DNA from: Antedon mediterranea
Taxonomy: Eukaryota > Echinodermata > Crinoidea > Comatulida > Antedonidae
DNA length: 64,000 nt
Assembly (NCBI RefSeq): GCF_964355755.1
Contig: NC_092680.1
Span: forward strand, 17,027,001-17,091,000
Direction of reading: 5' to 3'
Within the stretch, counting starts at the first letter, position 1, and every line of letters starts with the position of its first letter. The position numbers and the translations under genes are program-made. This document shows, piece by piece, positions 1-13,400 of the stretch. The notes beneath the pieces were generated by a model. That model was given only the letters and a program-made list of their open reading frames with translations, ran no database searches and had not been told where the DNA came from.

Positions 1-115
1 CCATATTCATTCAATCCAAGGATATAACAGCGCGAATCATTGTTAGGCATGCTATAACACAAACGTTTAAACAATAATCATTACTTGGACGCCAAATGAC
101 AGCGTCAATGTTTTT

Positions 116-3100
116 AAGACTAAGTCAGCTGTGTGACTTAGGCAAATAAGGAGAGCTGACATATGATCTGCCTAACTCACTGCTTATATCATTATACTGC
201 CCTCTGTACATTATCTGAGTGCTTGTATATACATTTGCACATGCTCAGATCGTTTTTTGTGTTTCTGCCTAAGTCAGCTGTGTGACTTAGGCAATTAAGA
301 AGAGGAGACTCATGATTTTTTAATTCTTTCTCTTTTATTGCTACTTTCCTTTTCTAAAATCATCAGTGTTAATTTTAATCTGAAGAGCTGATGCTATTAA
401 ATTTTGTTACTTAAAGGTAGCATTTTTTGGATATCGACAGCCTCATAACAAAAGTGTCTAAGTCATAATTTTATTTTTCTGCCTAACTCACTGCTTATAT
501 CAATATACTATATTTTTTGTGTTTCTGCCTAAGTCAGCTGTGTGACTTAGGCAATTAAGGAGAGCTGACTTATGATCTGCCTAACTCACTGCTTATATCA
601 ATATACTATATTTTTTGTGTTTCTGCCTAAGTCAGCTTTGTGACTTAGGCAATTAAGGAGAGCTGACTTATGATCTGCCTAACTCACTGCTTATATCAAT
701 ATACTATATTTTTTGTGTTTCTGCCTAAGTCAGCTTTGTGACTTAAGCAATTAAGGAGAGCTGACTTATGATCTGCCTAACTCACTGCTTATATCATTAT
801 ACTGCACTCTGTACATTATCTGAGTGCTTTTATATACATTTGCACATGCTCAGATCGTTTTTTGTGTTTCTGCCTAAGTCAGATGTGTGACTTAGGCAAT
901 TAGGGAGAGGAGACTCATGATTTTTTTAATAAAATAAGAAATACATTTTTATAGTATATTTTTTAACCCATTTGTTACAAATTCTTTCTCTTTTATTGCT
1001 ACTTTCCTTTTCTAAAATCATCAGTGTTAATTTTAATCTGAAGAGCTAATGCTATTAAATTTTGTTACTTAAAGGTAGCATTTTTTGTATATAGATGATA
1101 TCGACAGCCTCATAACAAAAGTGTCTAAGTCATAATTTGTGTTTTGTTTTTCTGCCTAACTCACTGCTTATATCAATATACTATATTTTTTGTTTTTCTG
1201 CCTAAGTCAGCTGTGTGACTTAGGCAATTAAGGAGAGCTGACTTATGATCTGCCTAACTCACTGCTTATATCAATATACTATATTTTATGTGTTTCTGCC
1301 TAAGTCAGCTGTGTGACTTAGGCAATTAAGGAGAGCTTACTTATGATATGCCTAACTCACTGCTTATATCAATATACTATATTTTTTGTGTTTCTGCCTA
1401 AGTCAGCTTTGTGACTTAGGCAATTAAGGAGAGCTGACTTATGATCTGCCTAACTCACTGCTTATATCATTATACTGTCTTCTGTACATTATCTGAGTGC
1501 TTTTATATACATTTGCACATGCTCAGATCGTTTTTTGTGTTTCTGCCTAAGTCAGCTGTGTGACTTAGGCAATTAGGGAGAGGAGACTCATGATTTTTTA
1601 AATAAAATAAGAAATACATTTTTATAGTATATTTTTTAACCCATGTGTTACAAATTCTTTCTCTTTTATTGCTACTTTCCTTTTCTAAAATCATCAGTGT
1701 TAATTTTAATCTGAAGAGCTAATGCTATTAAATTTTGTTAATTAAAGGTAGCATTTTTTGTATATAGATGATATCGACAGCCTCATAACAAAAGTGTCTA
1801 AGTCATAATTTTATTTTTCTGCCTAACTCACTGCTTATAACAATATACTATATTTTTTGTGTTTCTGCCTAAGTCAGCTGTGTGACTTAGGCAATTAAGG
1901 AGAGCTGACTTATGATCTGCCTAACTCACTGCTTATATCGATATACTATATTTTTTGTGTTTCTGCCTAAGTCAGCTTTGTGACTTAGGCAATTAAGGAG
2001 AGTTGACTTATGATCTGCCTAACTCACTGCTTATATCATTATATTGCACTCTGTACATTATCTGAGTGCTTTTATATACATTTGCACATGCTCAGATCGT
2101 TTTTTGTGTTTCTGCCTAAGTCAGATGTGTGACTTAGGCAATTAGGGAGAGGAGACTCATGATTTTTTAAATAAAATAAGAAATACATTTTTATAGTATA
2201 TTTTTTAACCCATGTGTTACAAATTCTTTCTCTTTTATTGCTACTTTCCTTTTCTAAAATCATCAGTGTTAATTTTAATCTGAAGAGCTAATGCTATTAA
2301 ATTTTGTTACTTAAAGGTAGCATTTTTTGTATATAGATGATATCGACAGCCTCATAACAAACGTGTCTAAGTCATAATTTGTGTTTTGTTTTCTGCCTAA
2401 CTCACTGCTTATATCAATATACTATATTTTTTGTGTTTCTGCCTAAGTCAGCTGTGTGACTTAGGCAATTAAGGAGAGCTGACTTATGATCTGCCTAACT
2501 CACTGCTTATATCATTATACTGCCCTCTGTACATTATCTGAGTGCTTTTATATACATTTGCACATGCTCAGATCGTTTTTTGTGTTTCTGCCTAAGTCAG
2601 CTGTGTGACTTAGGCAATTAAGGAGAGGAGACTGATGATTTTTAAAATAAAATAAGAAATACATTTTTATAGTATATTTTTTAACCCATTTGTTAAAAAT
2701 TCTTTCTCTTTTATTGCTACTTTCCTTTTCTAAATTCATCAGTGTAAATTTTAATCTGAAGAGCTGATGCTATTAAATTTTGTTACTTAAAGGTAGCATT
2801 TTTTGTATATAGATGATATCGACAGCCTCATAACAAATGTGTCTAAGACATAATTTTTGTTTTTCTGCCTAACTCACTGCTTATATCAATATACTATATT
2901 TTTTGTGTTTCTCCCCAAGTCAGCTGTGTGACTTAGGCAATTAAGGAGAGCTGACTTATGATCTGCCTAACTCACTGCTTATATCTTTATACTGCCCTCT
3001 GTACATTATCTGAGTGCTTTTATATACATTTCCACATGCTCAGATCGTTTTTTTGTGTTTCTGCCTAAGTCAGCTGTGTGACTTAGGCAATTAAGGAGAG

Positions 3101-3560
3101 GAGACTCATGATTTTTAAAATAAAATAAGAAATACATTTTTATAGTATATTTCTTAACCCATTTTTGACAAATTCTTTCTCTTTTATTGCTACTTTCCTT
3201 TTCTAAAATCATCAGTGTTAATTTTAATCTGAAGAGCTGATGCTATTAGATTTTGTTACTTAAAGGTAGCATTTTTTGTATATAGATGATATCGACAGCC
3301 TCATAACAAAAGTGTCTAAGTCATAATTTTTGTTTTGTTTTTCTGCCTAACTCACTGCTTATATCAATATACTATATTTTTTGTGTTTCTGCCTAAGTCA
3401 GCTGTGTGACTTAAGCAATTAAGGAGAGCTGACTTATGATCTGCCTAACTCACTGCTTATATCATTATACTGCCCTCTGTACATTATCTGAGTGCTTTTA
3501 TATACATTTGCACATGCTCAGATCGTTTTTGTGTTTGCAATTAAGGAGAGGAGACTCATG
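116..3560. repeat. Satellite 1: 98-bp units inside ~460-570-bp higher-order units
   Basis: The array mixes a 98-bp unit (same phase at 578, 676 and 774) with a longer segment that recurs at intervals of 569, 476 and 458 bp. Each unit contains an inverted repeat, GCCTAAGTCA - GCTGTG - TGACTTAGGC, a 10-bp stem with a 6-nt loop, followed by AATTAAGGAGAGCTGACTTA. The ~63-codon minus-strand reading frames seen once per long unit are by-products of the repeat. Bases 1-115 look like unique sequence. No gene is seen here. Confidence 0.93.
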
Positions 3561-3739
3561 ATTTTTTAAATAAAATAAGAAATACATTTTTATAGTATAT
3601 TTTTGGTCTCTTTAGTTCACTATGTCGGTCGGTCGGTCTGTCTGTCTGCGTTTTATCGCTTTTCTGTACTTTTTGAACTGTTTTGATGTACAGAAAAGTT
3701 TTAAAGTACACGAGCACGCGACTTATGGCTGTTGGCCTT
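3561..3739. other. Junction between satellites 1 and 2 with a GTCG/GTCT microsatellite
   Basis: A short unique spacer contains GTCGGTCGGTCGGTCTGTCT at about 3623-3645. It also contains a small inverted pair, CTTTTCTGTAC / GTACAGAAAAG, at about 3660-3704. Satellite 1 ends mid-unit at its left. There is no coding signal. Confidence 0.7.
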
Positions 3740-6700
3740 GTTTTTGACATAAATGGTTACTATTGCATAATAAACATGCGCAGAGTCGAATAATAGGTTC
3801 TGCGCATGTCAATTGTGCTATAATAACCATATTTGACATAAATATAGCACAATTGACATGCGCAGAACCCATTATTCGACTCTGCGCATGTTTATTATGC
3901 TATAGTAACCATTTATGTCAAAAAATAAAAAGGTAAAAAATTGGCCATTTTTCGAAAATTTGACATAAATGGTTACTATAGCATAATAAACATGCGCAGA
4001 GTCGACTAATGGGTTCTGCGCATGTAAATTGTGCTATAGTAACCATTTTTTTATCGACAAATAAAAAGGTCGGAAATTGGCAATTTTTTGAAAAAAATTC
4101 CTGTACTATAGTACAGGTAAATTTTCGAAAAATGGCAGATTTTGACCCTTTTTTTCTGACATAAATGGTTACTATTGCATAATAAACATGCGCAGAGACG
4201 AATAATGGGTTCTGCGCATGTCAATTGTGCTATAAACTAGTAACCAGTTTTGACATAAATGGTTACTATAGCATAATAAACATGCGCAGAGTCGACTAAT
4301 GGGTTCTGCGCATGCTAATTGTGCTATAGTAACGAGTTTTATCGAAAAATAAAAAGGTCGAAAATTGGCAATTTTTTGAAAAAATTCCTGTACTACAGTA
4401 CAGGGGAATTTTTGAAAAATGACCGATTTTCGACCCTTTTATTTTTTGACAGAAATGGTTACTATTGCATAATAAACATGCGCAGAGACGAATAATGGGT
4501 CCTGCGCATGTCAATTGTGCTATAGTAACCAGTTTTGACATAAATGGTTACTATAGCATACTAAAAATGCGCAGAGTCGACTAATAACTTCTGCGCATTT
4601 TAATTGTGCTATAGTAACCAGTTTTATCGAAAAATAAAAAGGTCGAAAATTGGCCATTTTTTTGAACAAATCCCTTTACTAAAGTACAGGAAAATTTTCG
4701 AAAAATGGCCGATTTTCGACCCTTTTATTTTTTGACATAAATGGTTACTATAGCATAATAAACATGCGCAGAGTCGACTAATGGGTTCTGCGCATGTAAA
4801 TTGTGCTATAGTAACCAGTTTTTTATCGAAAAATAAAAATGTCGGAAATTGGCAATTTTTTGAAAAAAATCCCTGTACTATAGTACAGGTAAATTTTCGA
4901 AAAATGGCCGATTTTGACCTTTTTTTTCTGACATAAATGGTTACTATTGCATAATAAACATGCGCAGAGACGAATAATGGGTTCTGCGCATGTCAATTGT
5001 GCTATACACTAGTTTTGACATAAATGGTTACTATAGCATAATAAACATGCGCAGAGTCGACTAATGGGTTCTGCGCATGCTAATTGTGCTATAGTAACGA
5101 GTTTTATCGAAAAATAAAAAGGTCGAAAATTGGCCATTTTTTGAAAAAATTCCTGTACTATAGTACAGGGGAATTTTTGAAAAATGACCGATTTTCGACC
5201 CTTTTATTTTTTGACATAAATGGTTATTATTGCATAATAAACATGCGCAGAGACGAATAATGGGTTCTGCGCATGTCAATTGTGCTATAGTAACCAGTTT
5301 TGACATAAATGGTTACTATAGCATACTAAAAATGCGCAGAGTCGACTAATAACTTCTGCGCATTTTAATTGTGCTATAGTAACCAGTTTTATCGAAAAAT
5401 AAAAAGGTCGAAAATTGGCCATTTTTTGAACAAATCCCTTTACTAAAGTACAGGGAAATTTTCGAAAAATGGCCGATTTTCGACCCTTTTATTTTTTGAC
5501 ATAAATGGTTACTATAGTATAATAAACATGCGCAGAGTCGACTAATGGGTTCTGCGCATGTAAATTGTGCTATAGTAACCAGTTTTTTATCGAAAAATAA
5601 AAATGTCGGAAATTGGCAATTTTTTGAAAAAAATCCCTGTACTATAGTACAGGTAAATTTTCGAAAAATGGCCGATTTTGACCCTTTTTTTCTGACATAA
5701 ATGGTTAACATTGCATAATAAACATGCGCAGAGACGAATAATGGGTTCTGCGCATGTCAATTGTGCTATACACTAGTTTTGACATAAATGGTTACTATAG
5801 CATAATAAACATGCGCAGAGTCGACTAATGGGTTCTGCGCATGCTAATTGCGCTATAGTAACGAGTTTTATCGAAAAATAAAAAGGTCGAAAATTGGCCA
5901 TTTTTTGAAAAAATTCCTGTACTATAGTACAGGGGAATTTTCGAAAAATGACCAATTTTCGACCCTTTTATTTTTTGACATAAATGGTTACTATAGCATA
6001 ATAAACATGCGCAGAGACGAATAATGGGTTCTGCGCATGTCAATTGTGCTATAGTAACCAGTTTTGACATAAATGGTTACTATTAGCATAATAAACATGC
6101 GCAGAGTCGACTAATGGGTTCTGCGCATGCTAATTGTGCTATAGTAACGAGTTTTATCGAAAAATAAAAAGGTCGGAAATTGGCCATTTTTTAAAAAAAT
6201 TCCTGTACTATAGTACAGGGGAATTTTCGAAAAATGACCAATTTTCGACCCTTTTATTTTTTGACATAAATGGTTACTATTGCATAATAAACATGCGCAG
6301 AGACGAATAATGGGTTCTGCGCATGTCAATTGTGCTATAGTAACCAGTTTTGACATAAATGGTTACTATAGCATACTAAAAATGCGCAGAGTCGACTAAT
6401 AACTTCTGCGCATTTTAATTGTGCTATAGTAACCAGTTTTATCGAAAAATAAAAAGGTCGAAAATTGGCCATTTTTTGAACAAATCCCTTTACTAAAGTA
6501 CAGGGAAATTTTCGAAAAATGGCCGATTTTCGACCCTTTTATTTTTTGACATAAATGGTTACTATAGCATAATAAACATGCGCAGACACGAATAATGGGT
6601 TCTGCGCATGTCAATTGTGCTATAGTAACCAGTTTTGACATAAATGGTTACTATTAGCATAATAAACATGCGCAGAGTCGACTAATGGGTTCTGCGCATG

Positions 6701-7720
6701 CTAATTGTGCTATAGTAACGAGTTTTATCGAAAAATAAAAAGGTCGGAAATTGGCCATTTTTTGAAAAAATTCCTGTACTATAGTACAGGGGAATTTTCG
6801 AAAAATGACCGATTTTCGACCCTTTTATTTTTTGACATAAATGGTTACTATTGCATAATAAACATGCGCAGAGACGAATAATGGGTTCTGCGCAGAGACG
6901 AATAATGGGTTCTGCGCATGTCAATTGTGCTATAGTAACCAGTTTTTGACATAAATGGTTACTATAGCATAATAAACATGCGCAGAGTCGACTAATGGGT
7001 TCTGCGCATGTCAATTGTGCTATAGTAACCAGTTTTGACATAAATGGTTACTATAGCATAATAAACATGCGCAGAGTCGAATAATGGGTTCTGCGCATGT
7101 CAATTGTGCCATAATAACCAGTTTTATCGAAAAATAAAAAGGTCGAAAATTTGCCATTTCTTGAAAAAAATCCCTGTACTATAGTAAGGAAAATTTTTGA
7201 AAAATGGCCAATTTTCGACCCTTTTATTTTTTGACATAAATGGTTACTATAGCATAATCAACATGCGCAGAGTCGAATAATAACTTCTGCGCATGTTAAT
7301 TGTGCTATAGTAACCAGTTTTATCGAAAAATAAAAAGGTCGAAAATTGGCCATTTTTTGGAAAATGCATAATAAACATGCACAGAGTCGAATAATGGGAT
7401 TTTTTTCAAGGAAATGCCAAATTCCGACCTTACTATTTTTCGATATAACTTGTTACTATAGCATAATTGACATGCGCAGAACATATTATTTTACTCTGCG
7501 CATGTTAATTACGATATAGTTACAAGTTATGTCAAGAAATATAAGGGTCGAAAATGTTCTATTTTTCGAAAATTTTCCAAATTCCGATCTTACTATTTTT
7601 TTGGTTTAAAAAACTTGCCAAATTCCTATTTCAAGTTCCTATAGAATAATTGACATGCGCGGAACACATTATTTGACCCTGCGCATGTTTATTATTATAT
7701 AGTATTTGTTCGAAACATTT
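3740..7720. repeat. Satellite 2: ~285-bp nested-palindrome unit with a 765-bp higher-order form
   Basis: Two kinds of long inverted repeat alternate. One pairs TGGTTACTATAGCA with TGCTATAGTAACCA and, inside it, CATGCGCAGA with TCTGCGCATG. The other folds around CCTGTAC-TATA-GTACAGG, with flanking arms (TCGAAAATTGGCCATTTTT and its near-complement). Equivalent points lie at 4296, 5061 and 5825 (765 bp apart), then at 6111, 6396 and 6682 (285-286 bp apart). The array decays from about 7300 to 7720. The recurrent 81-codon minus-strand frame (MSKLVTIAQLTCAEP...) is a by-product of the unit and not a convincing gene. Confidence 0.93.
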
Positions 7721-8199
7721 ACTTTCTAAATACCCCAAATACAGCTTGCCTTGCATATAGAATGCTAAAGAGAACTAAACGCAGACTAAATTAGTTTATA
7801 ATGTTTTATACATCCAATTTGACCGGCCTAAATAGTATCAGAATTAGTAATTGTTATGATCATCATTAGTCTGGCCTCTAAATTAGAAACACCTAAGCCT
7901 CACTACAACTTCAAGGTTGATTATCAGAGCGAGGGCAGGTAGAACTTTTTAGTGATGCTCCTTGTTAAGAAAAGAAATAGAAAAAATACAATACATTTTA
8001 TCAAGAAATATGCATAAAAAAACATAAAATATTCTAAATAGGACGGAAAGGGTAATTAGGAAAGAATGAAAGGAATAGGGGATGTGGAGTCCACTGCAAT
8101 TATATATGTCACAGGGTCTGAAAATATTAATACCTACATAGATAAGACCTTAGACATTACATATACCTACAAAACAATAAATAATAAAAAAAAAAAAAA
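7721..8199. other. Unique spacer between satellites
   Basis: AT-rich unique DNA ending in an A15 tract at about 8187. A weak exon-like stretch at 7870-7938 is open in one frame and ends in CAG/GT, but its acceptor is poor and I do not call it. Nothing else is recognisable. Confidence 0.5.
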
Positions 8200-9730
8200 A
8201 ACCTGTTAATCATTATCATTATTAATTAATAAAATAAAACAATCAATATGTTAATATTAGGGAAAGAATCATGTAAATTATTATCATATTTTAATAATAA
8301 AATACAAAGAAAAACAAGAGAAACCTGTAAATCGTTAGCATAATAATTAATAAAATACCTAGAAAAACAATCAATATTATGCTAATAGAGGAAGGAAACA
8401 TGTAAATCATTAGCATAATAATTAATAAAATACCTAGAAAAACAATCAATATTATGCTAATAGAGGAAGGAAACATGTAAATCATTAGCATAATAATTAA
8501 TAAAATACCTAGAAAAACAATATTATGCTGATAAGGGAAAGAAACATGTAAATCATTAGCATATTATTATTAATAAAATACATAGAAAAACAATCAATAT
8601 TATGCTAATAAGGGAAAGAAACCTGCAAATCATTAGCATAATAATTAATAAAATACCTAGAAAAACAATCAATATTATGTTAATAAGGAAAAGAAACATG
8701 TACATCATTAGCATAATAATTAATAAAATACATAGAAAAACAATCAATATTATGTTAATAAGGAAAAGAAACATGTAAATCATTAGCATAATAATTAATA
8801 AAATACATAGAAAAACAATCAATATTATGTTAATAAGGAAAAGAAACATGTAAATCATTAGCATAATAATTAATAAAATACATAGAAAAACAATCAATAT
8901 TATGTTAATAAGGGAAAGAAACCTGTAAATCATTAACATATTAATTAATAAAATACCTAGAAAAACAATCAATATTATGCTAATAAGGAAAAGAAACATG
9001 TAAATCATTAGCATAATAATTAATAAAATACATAGAAAAACAATCAATATTATGTTAATAAGGGAAAGAAACATGTAAATCATTAGCATATTAATTAATA
9101 AAATACATAAAAAACAATCAATATTATGCTAATAAGGAAAAGAAACCTGTAAATCATTAGCATATTAATTAATAAAATACATAGAAAAACAATCAATATT
9201 ATGTTAATAAGGGAAAGAAACATGTAAATCATTAGCATAATAATTAATAAAATACATAGAAAAACAATCAATATTATGCTAATAGAGGAAAGAAACCTGT
9301 AAATCATTAGCATAATAATTAATAAAATACCTAGAAAAACAATCAATATTATGCTAATAGAGGAAAGAAACATGTAAATCATTAGCATAATAATTAATAA
9401 AATACCTAGAAAAACAATCAATATTATGTTAATATGGAAAAGAAACATGTAAATCATTAGCATAATAATTAATAAAATACATAGAAAAACAATCAATATT
9501 ATGTTAATAAGGGAAAGAAACATGTACATCATTAGCATATTCTATTAATAAAATACCTACAAAAATAATCAATATTATGATAATATGGGAAAGAAACCTG
9601 TAAATCATTAAAATATTATATTAATAAAATACCCACAAAATCAATCTTATGTTAATAAGGGAAAGAAACCTGTAAATTATTAGTATATTTTATCAATAAA
9701 ATAAAAACAATATACCTAGAAAAAACACGT
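8200..9730. repeat. Satellite 3: 75-bp AT-rich tandem array, about 20 copies
   Basis: The unit contains AATCATTAGCATAATAATTA, then AATACCTAGAAAAACAATC and TATTATGCTAATAAGGGAAA. The period is 75 bp (25 codons), so the minus strand shows periodic hydrophobic frames of 177 and 147 codons built on a 25-residue repeat (MLMIYMFL...IILIVFLCILLII). Variation between copies is mostly substitutions (CATAG/CCTAG, TGTTAAT/TGCTAAT). I treat the frames as by-products. The array fades at both edges. Confidence 0.92.
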
Positions 9731-10482
9731 TTTTTAAAAAAACGTAGAAAAGCAGTATGCTTATAAGAGAAAAAAACCCTAATGAACCATTTATTTTGCA
9801 CTAGGAGTCATACAAAAATCAATATACTTTTTTTAATGCAAATACTTATCTATATAACAACAAAATCAACATAAATGTTTACCATTTACAGTTCAACATT
9901 TACTTACAGCGACCTGCTAAAATCCTGAGATATGCTCTAAATGTGGTGGAGCATGAAAGAGTCCATGACATCTATGCTCTCAGTTTATCCAAGTGGCCCA
10001 ACAAGCAACCTATATCAAGATCTAAAAAGAACACTGGAGAAGAAAAATAGTATATCATGCTTACCTTAATCATACTTACCGCAACTGCAATGTTAACACA
10101 TACATCTGTGGTCCATTTGGACATCTCTCCTACAAAGTATAGAAAACATGTGCTTGCTTAGTGAGAGAGAATGTATCATAAAAACATGTAGGCCTACCGT
10201 GTCAATAGAGAGCCAAGGATTTCATTTTAGTTTTCTATTTTTAGAAAATTGTTGTCTTAAGGATATTCGTCTGGTGACACATTTATTGTGATGAATTATT
10301 GTGATTGTGATGGATTATTTTTAGGTTTTTCAATAAAAAAAATGAAAATATACATTTCTTTTATGTATATAAAACATCATACTTACCCAACATAAATACT
10401 TATGAAATAGTTTCCATTAGGAATTGTTTACAAAACAAACCATAGCTATCCAGCAAAAACTGTACAGAAAGAAACCATATGT
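9731..10482. other. Unique spacer with ambiguous exon-like signals on both strands
   Basis: On the plus strand, an acceptor-like TTTACTTACAG ends at 9909. It is followed by a 46-codon open stretch (beginning RPAKILRYALNVVEHERVHD) that ends in TAG at about 10050. On the minus strand, 10080-10129 is framed by TTTGTAG and GTAAGT, and a second stretch from 10033 down to about 9913 is framed by TTCTCCAG and GTAAGT, but that one has stops in all frames. The minus signals could belong to a spliced non-coding RNA. I recognise no protein and cannot decide between the strands. Confidence 0.3.
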
Positions 10483-13400
10483 CTACTGGATGAGTTGAAT
10501 GTTGAATACATCAATTGTCTTGATATGGGGTGTACATCTTGACTGGATGAGTTGAATGTTGAATACATCACTTGTCTTTCTATGGGGTGTACATCTTGAC
10601 TGAATGAGTTGAATGTTGAATACATCAATTGTCTTGTTATGGGGTGTACATCTTGACTGGATGAGTTGAATGTTGAATACATCAATTGTCTTGTTATGGG
10701 GTGTACACCTTGACTGGATGAGTTGAATGTTGAATACATCAATTGTCTTGATATGGGGTGTACATCTTTACTGGATGAGTTGAATGTTGAATGCATCACT
10801 TGTCTTGATATGGGGTGTACATCTTTACTGGATGAGTTGAATGTTGAATACATCAATTGTCTTGTTATGAGATGTACATCTTTACTGGATGAGTTAAATG
10901 TTGAATACATCAATTGTCTTGCTATGGGGTGTACATCTTTACTGGATGAGTTGAATGTTGAATACATCAATTGTCTTGTTATGGGATGTACATCTTTACT
11001 GGACAACTTGAATGTTGAATACATCAATTGTCTTGCTATGGGGTGTACATCTTTACTGGATGAGTTGAATGTTGAATACATCAATTGTCTTGTTATGGGA
11101 TGTACATCTTTACTGGATGAGTTTAATGTTGAATACATCACTTGTCTTGTTATTGAGTGTACATCTTTACTGGATGAGTTTAATGTTGAATACATCAATT
11201 GTCTTGTTATGGGATGTACATCTTTACTGGACAACTTGAATGTTGAATACATCAATTGTCTTGTTATGGGATGTACATCTTTACTGGACAACTTGAATGT
11301 TGAATACATCAATTGTCTTGTTATGGGATGTACATCTTTACTGGATGAGTTGAATGTTGAATGCATCACTTGTCTTGTTATTGAGTGTACATCTTTACTG
11401 GATAAGTTTAATGTTGAATACATCAATTGTCTTGTTATGGGGTGTACATCCTTACTGGACAACTTGAATGTTGAATACATCAATTGTCTTGTTATGGGAT
11501 GTACATCTTTACTGGATGAGTTGAATGTTGAATGCATCAATCGTCTTGTTATGGGATGTACATCTTTACTGGATGAGTTGAATGTTGAATGCATCAATTG
11601 TCTTGTTATGGGATGTACATCTTTACTGGATGAGTTAAAATGTTGAATACATCAATTGTCTTGCTATGGTGTGTACATCTTTACTGGATGAGTTGAATGT
11701 TGAATACATCACTTGTCTTGTTATCGGGTACATCTTTACTGGACAACTTGAATGTTGAATACATCAATTGTCTTGCTATGGGGTGTACATCTTGACTGGC
11801 TGAGTTGAATGTTGAATACATCAGTTGTCTTGTTATGGGGTGTACATCTTGACTGGCTGAGTTGAATGTTGAATACATCAATTGTCTTTCTATGGGGTGT
11901 ACATCTTGACTGGATGAGTTTAATGTTGAATACATCAATTGTCTTGTTATGGGATGTACATCTTTACTGGATGAGTTGAATGTTGAATACATCAATTGTC
12001 TTGATATAGGGTGTACATCTTGACTGGATGAGTTGAATGTTGAATACATCATTTGTCTTGTTATGGGGTGTACATCTTGACTGGATGAGTTGAATGTTGA
12101 ATGCATCACTTGTCTTGTCATGGGGTGTACACCTTGACTGGATGAGTTGAATGTTGAATACATCAATTGTCTTGATATGGGGTGTACATCTTTACTGGAT
12201 GAGTTGAATGTTGAATGCATCACTTGTCTTAATATGGGGTGTACATCTTTACTGGATGAGTTGAATGTTGAATACATCAATTGTCTTGTCATGGGATGTA
12301 CATCTTTACTGGATGAGTTGAATGTTGAATACATCACTTGTCTTGTTATGGGATGTACATCTTTAATGAATGAGTTTAATGTTGAATACATCACTTGTCT
12401 TGTTATGAGATGTACATCTTTACTGGACAATTTGAATGTTGAATACATCAATTGTCTTGTTATGGGATGTACATCTTTACTGGATGAGTTTAATGTTGAA
12501 TACATCAATTGTCTTGTTATGGGATGTACATCTTTACTGAACAACTTGAATGTTGAATACATCAATTGTCTTGTTATGGGATGTACATCTTTACTGGACA
12601 ACTTGAATATTCAATACATCAATTGTCTTGTTATGGGATGTACATCTTTACTGGATGAGTTGAATGTTGAATGCATCACTTGTCTTGTTATGGGATGTAC
12701 ATGTTGACTGGTAGAGTTGAATGTTGAATACATCAATTGTCTTGTTATGGGAAGTACATCTTTACTGGACGAGTTGAATGTTGAATGCATCACTTGTCTT
12801 GTTATTGAGTGTACATCTTTACAGGATAAGTTTAATGTTGAATACATCAATTGTCTTGTTATGGGATGTACATCTTTACTATGAGTTGAATGTTGAATGC
12901 ATCAATTGTCTTGTTATGGGATGTACATCTTTACTATGAGTTGAATGTTGAATGCATCACTTGTCTTGATATGGGGTGTACATCTTTACTGGATGAGTTG
13001 AATGTTGAATACATCAATTGTCTTGTCATGGGATGTACATCTTTACTGGATGAGTTGAATGTTGAATGCATCACTTGTCTTGATATGGGGTGTACATCTT
13101 TACTGGATGAGTTGAATGTTGAATACATCAATTGTCTTGTTATGGGATGTACATCTTTACTGGACAACTTGAATGTTGAATACATCAATTGTCTTGATAT
13201 GGGGTGTACACCTTGACTGGATGAGTTGAATGTTGAATACATCAATTGTCTTGTTATGGGGTGTACATCTTTACTGGATGAGTTGAATGTTGAATACATC
13301 AATTGTCTTGATATGGGGTGTACATCTTTACTGGATGAGTTGAATGTTGAATACATCACTTGTCTTGTTATGGGATGTATATATTTAATGGATGAGTTGA

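Noticed and set aside
116-3560. CRISPR-like array (regular repeats with hairpins)
   Set aside because: The units are long and homogeneous without unique spacers, and the sequence is eukaryotic, so this is satellite DNA.
3556-7041. 81- to 121-codon minus-strand frames beginning MSKLVTIAQL
   Set aside because: They recur once per ~285-bp palindromic unit and are not conserved in the degenerate units. They are by-products of satellite 2.
7870-7938. Possible coding exon, open in one frame and ending at CAG/GT
   Set aside because: The acceptor has no pyrimidine tract, and its phase does not join the 46-codon stretch near 10 kb without a stop.
8291-9538. Leucine/isoleucine-rich polytopic membrane protein frames
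   Set aside because: They are translations of the 75-bp AT-rich satellite and there is no independent coding evidence.
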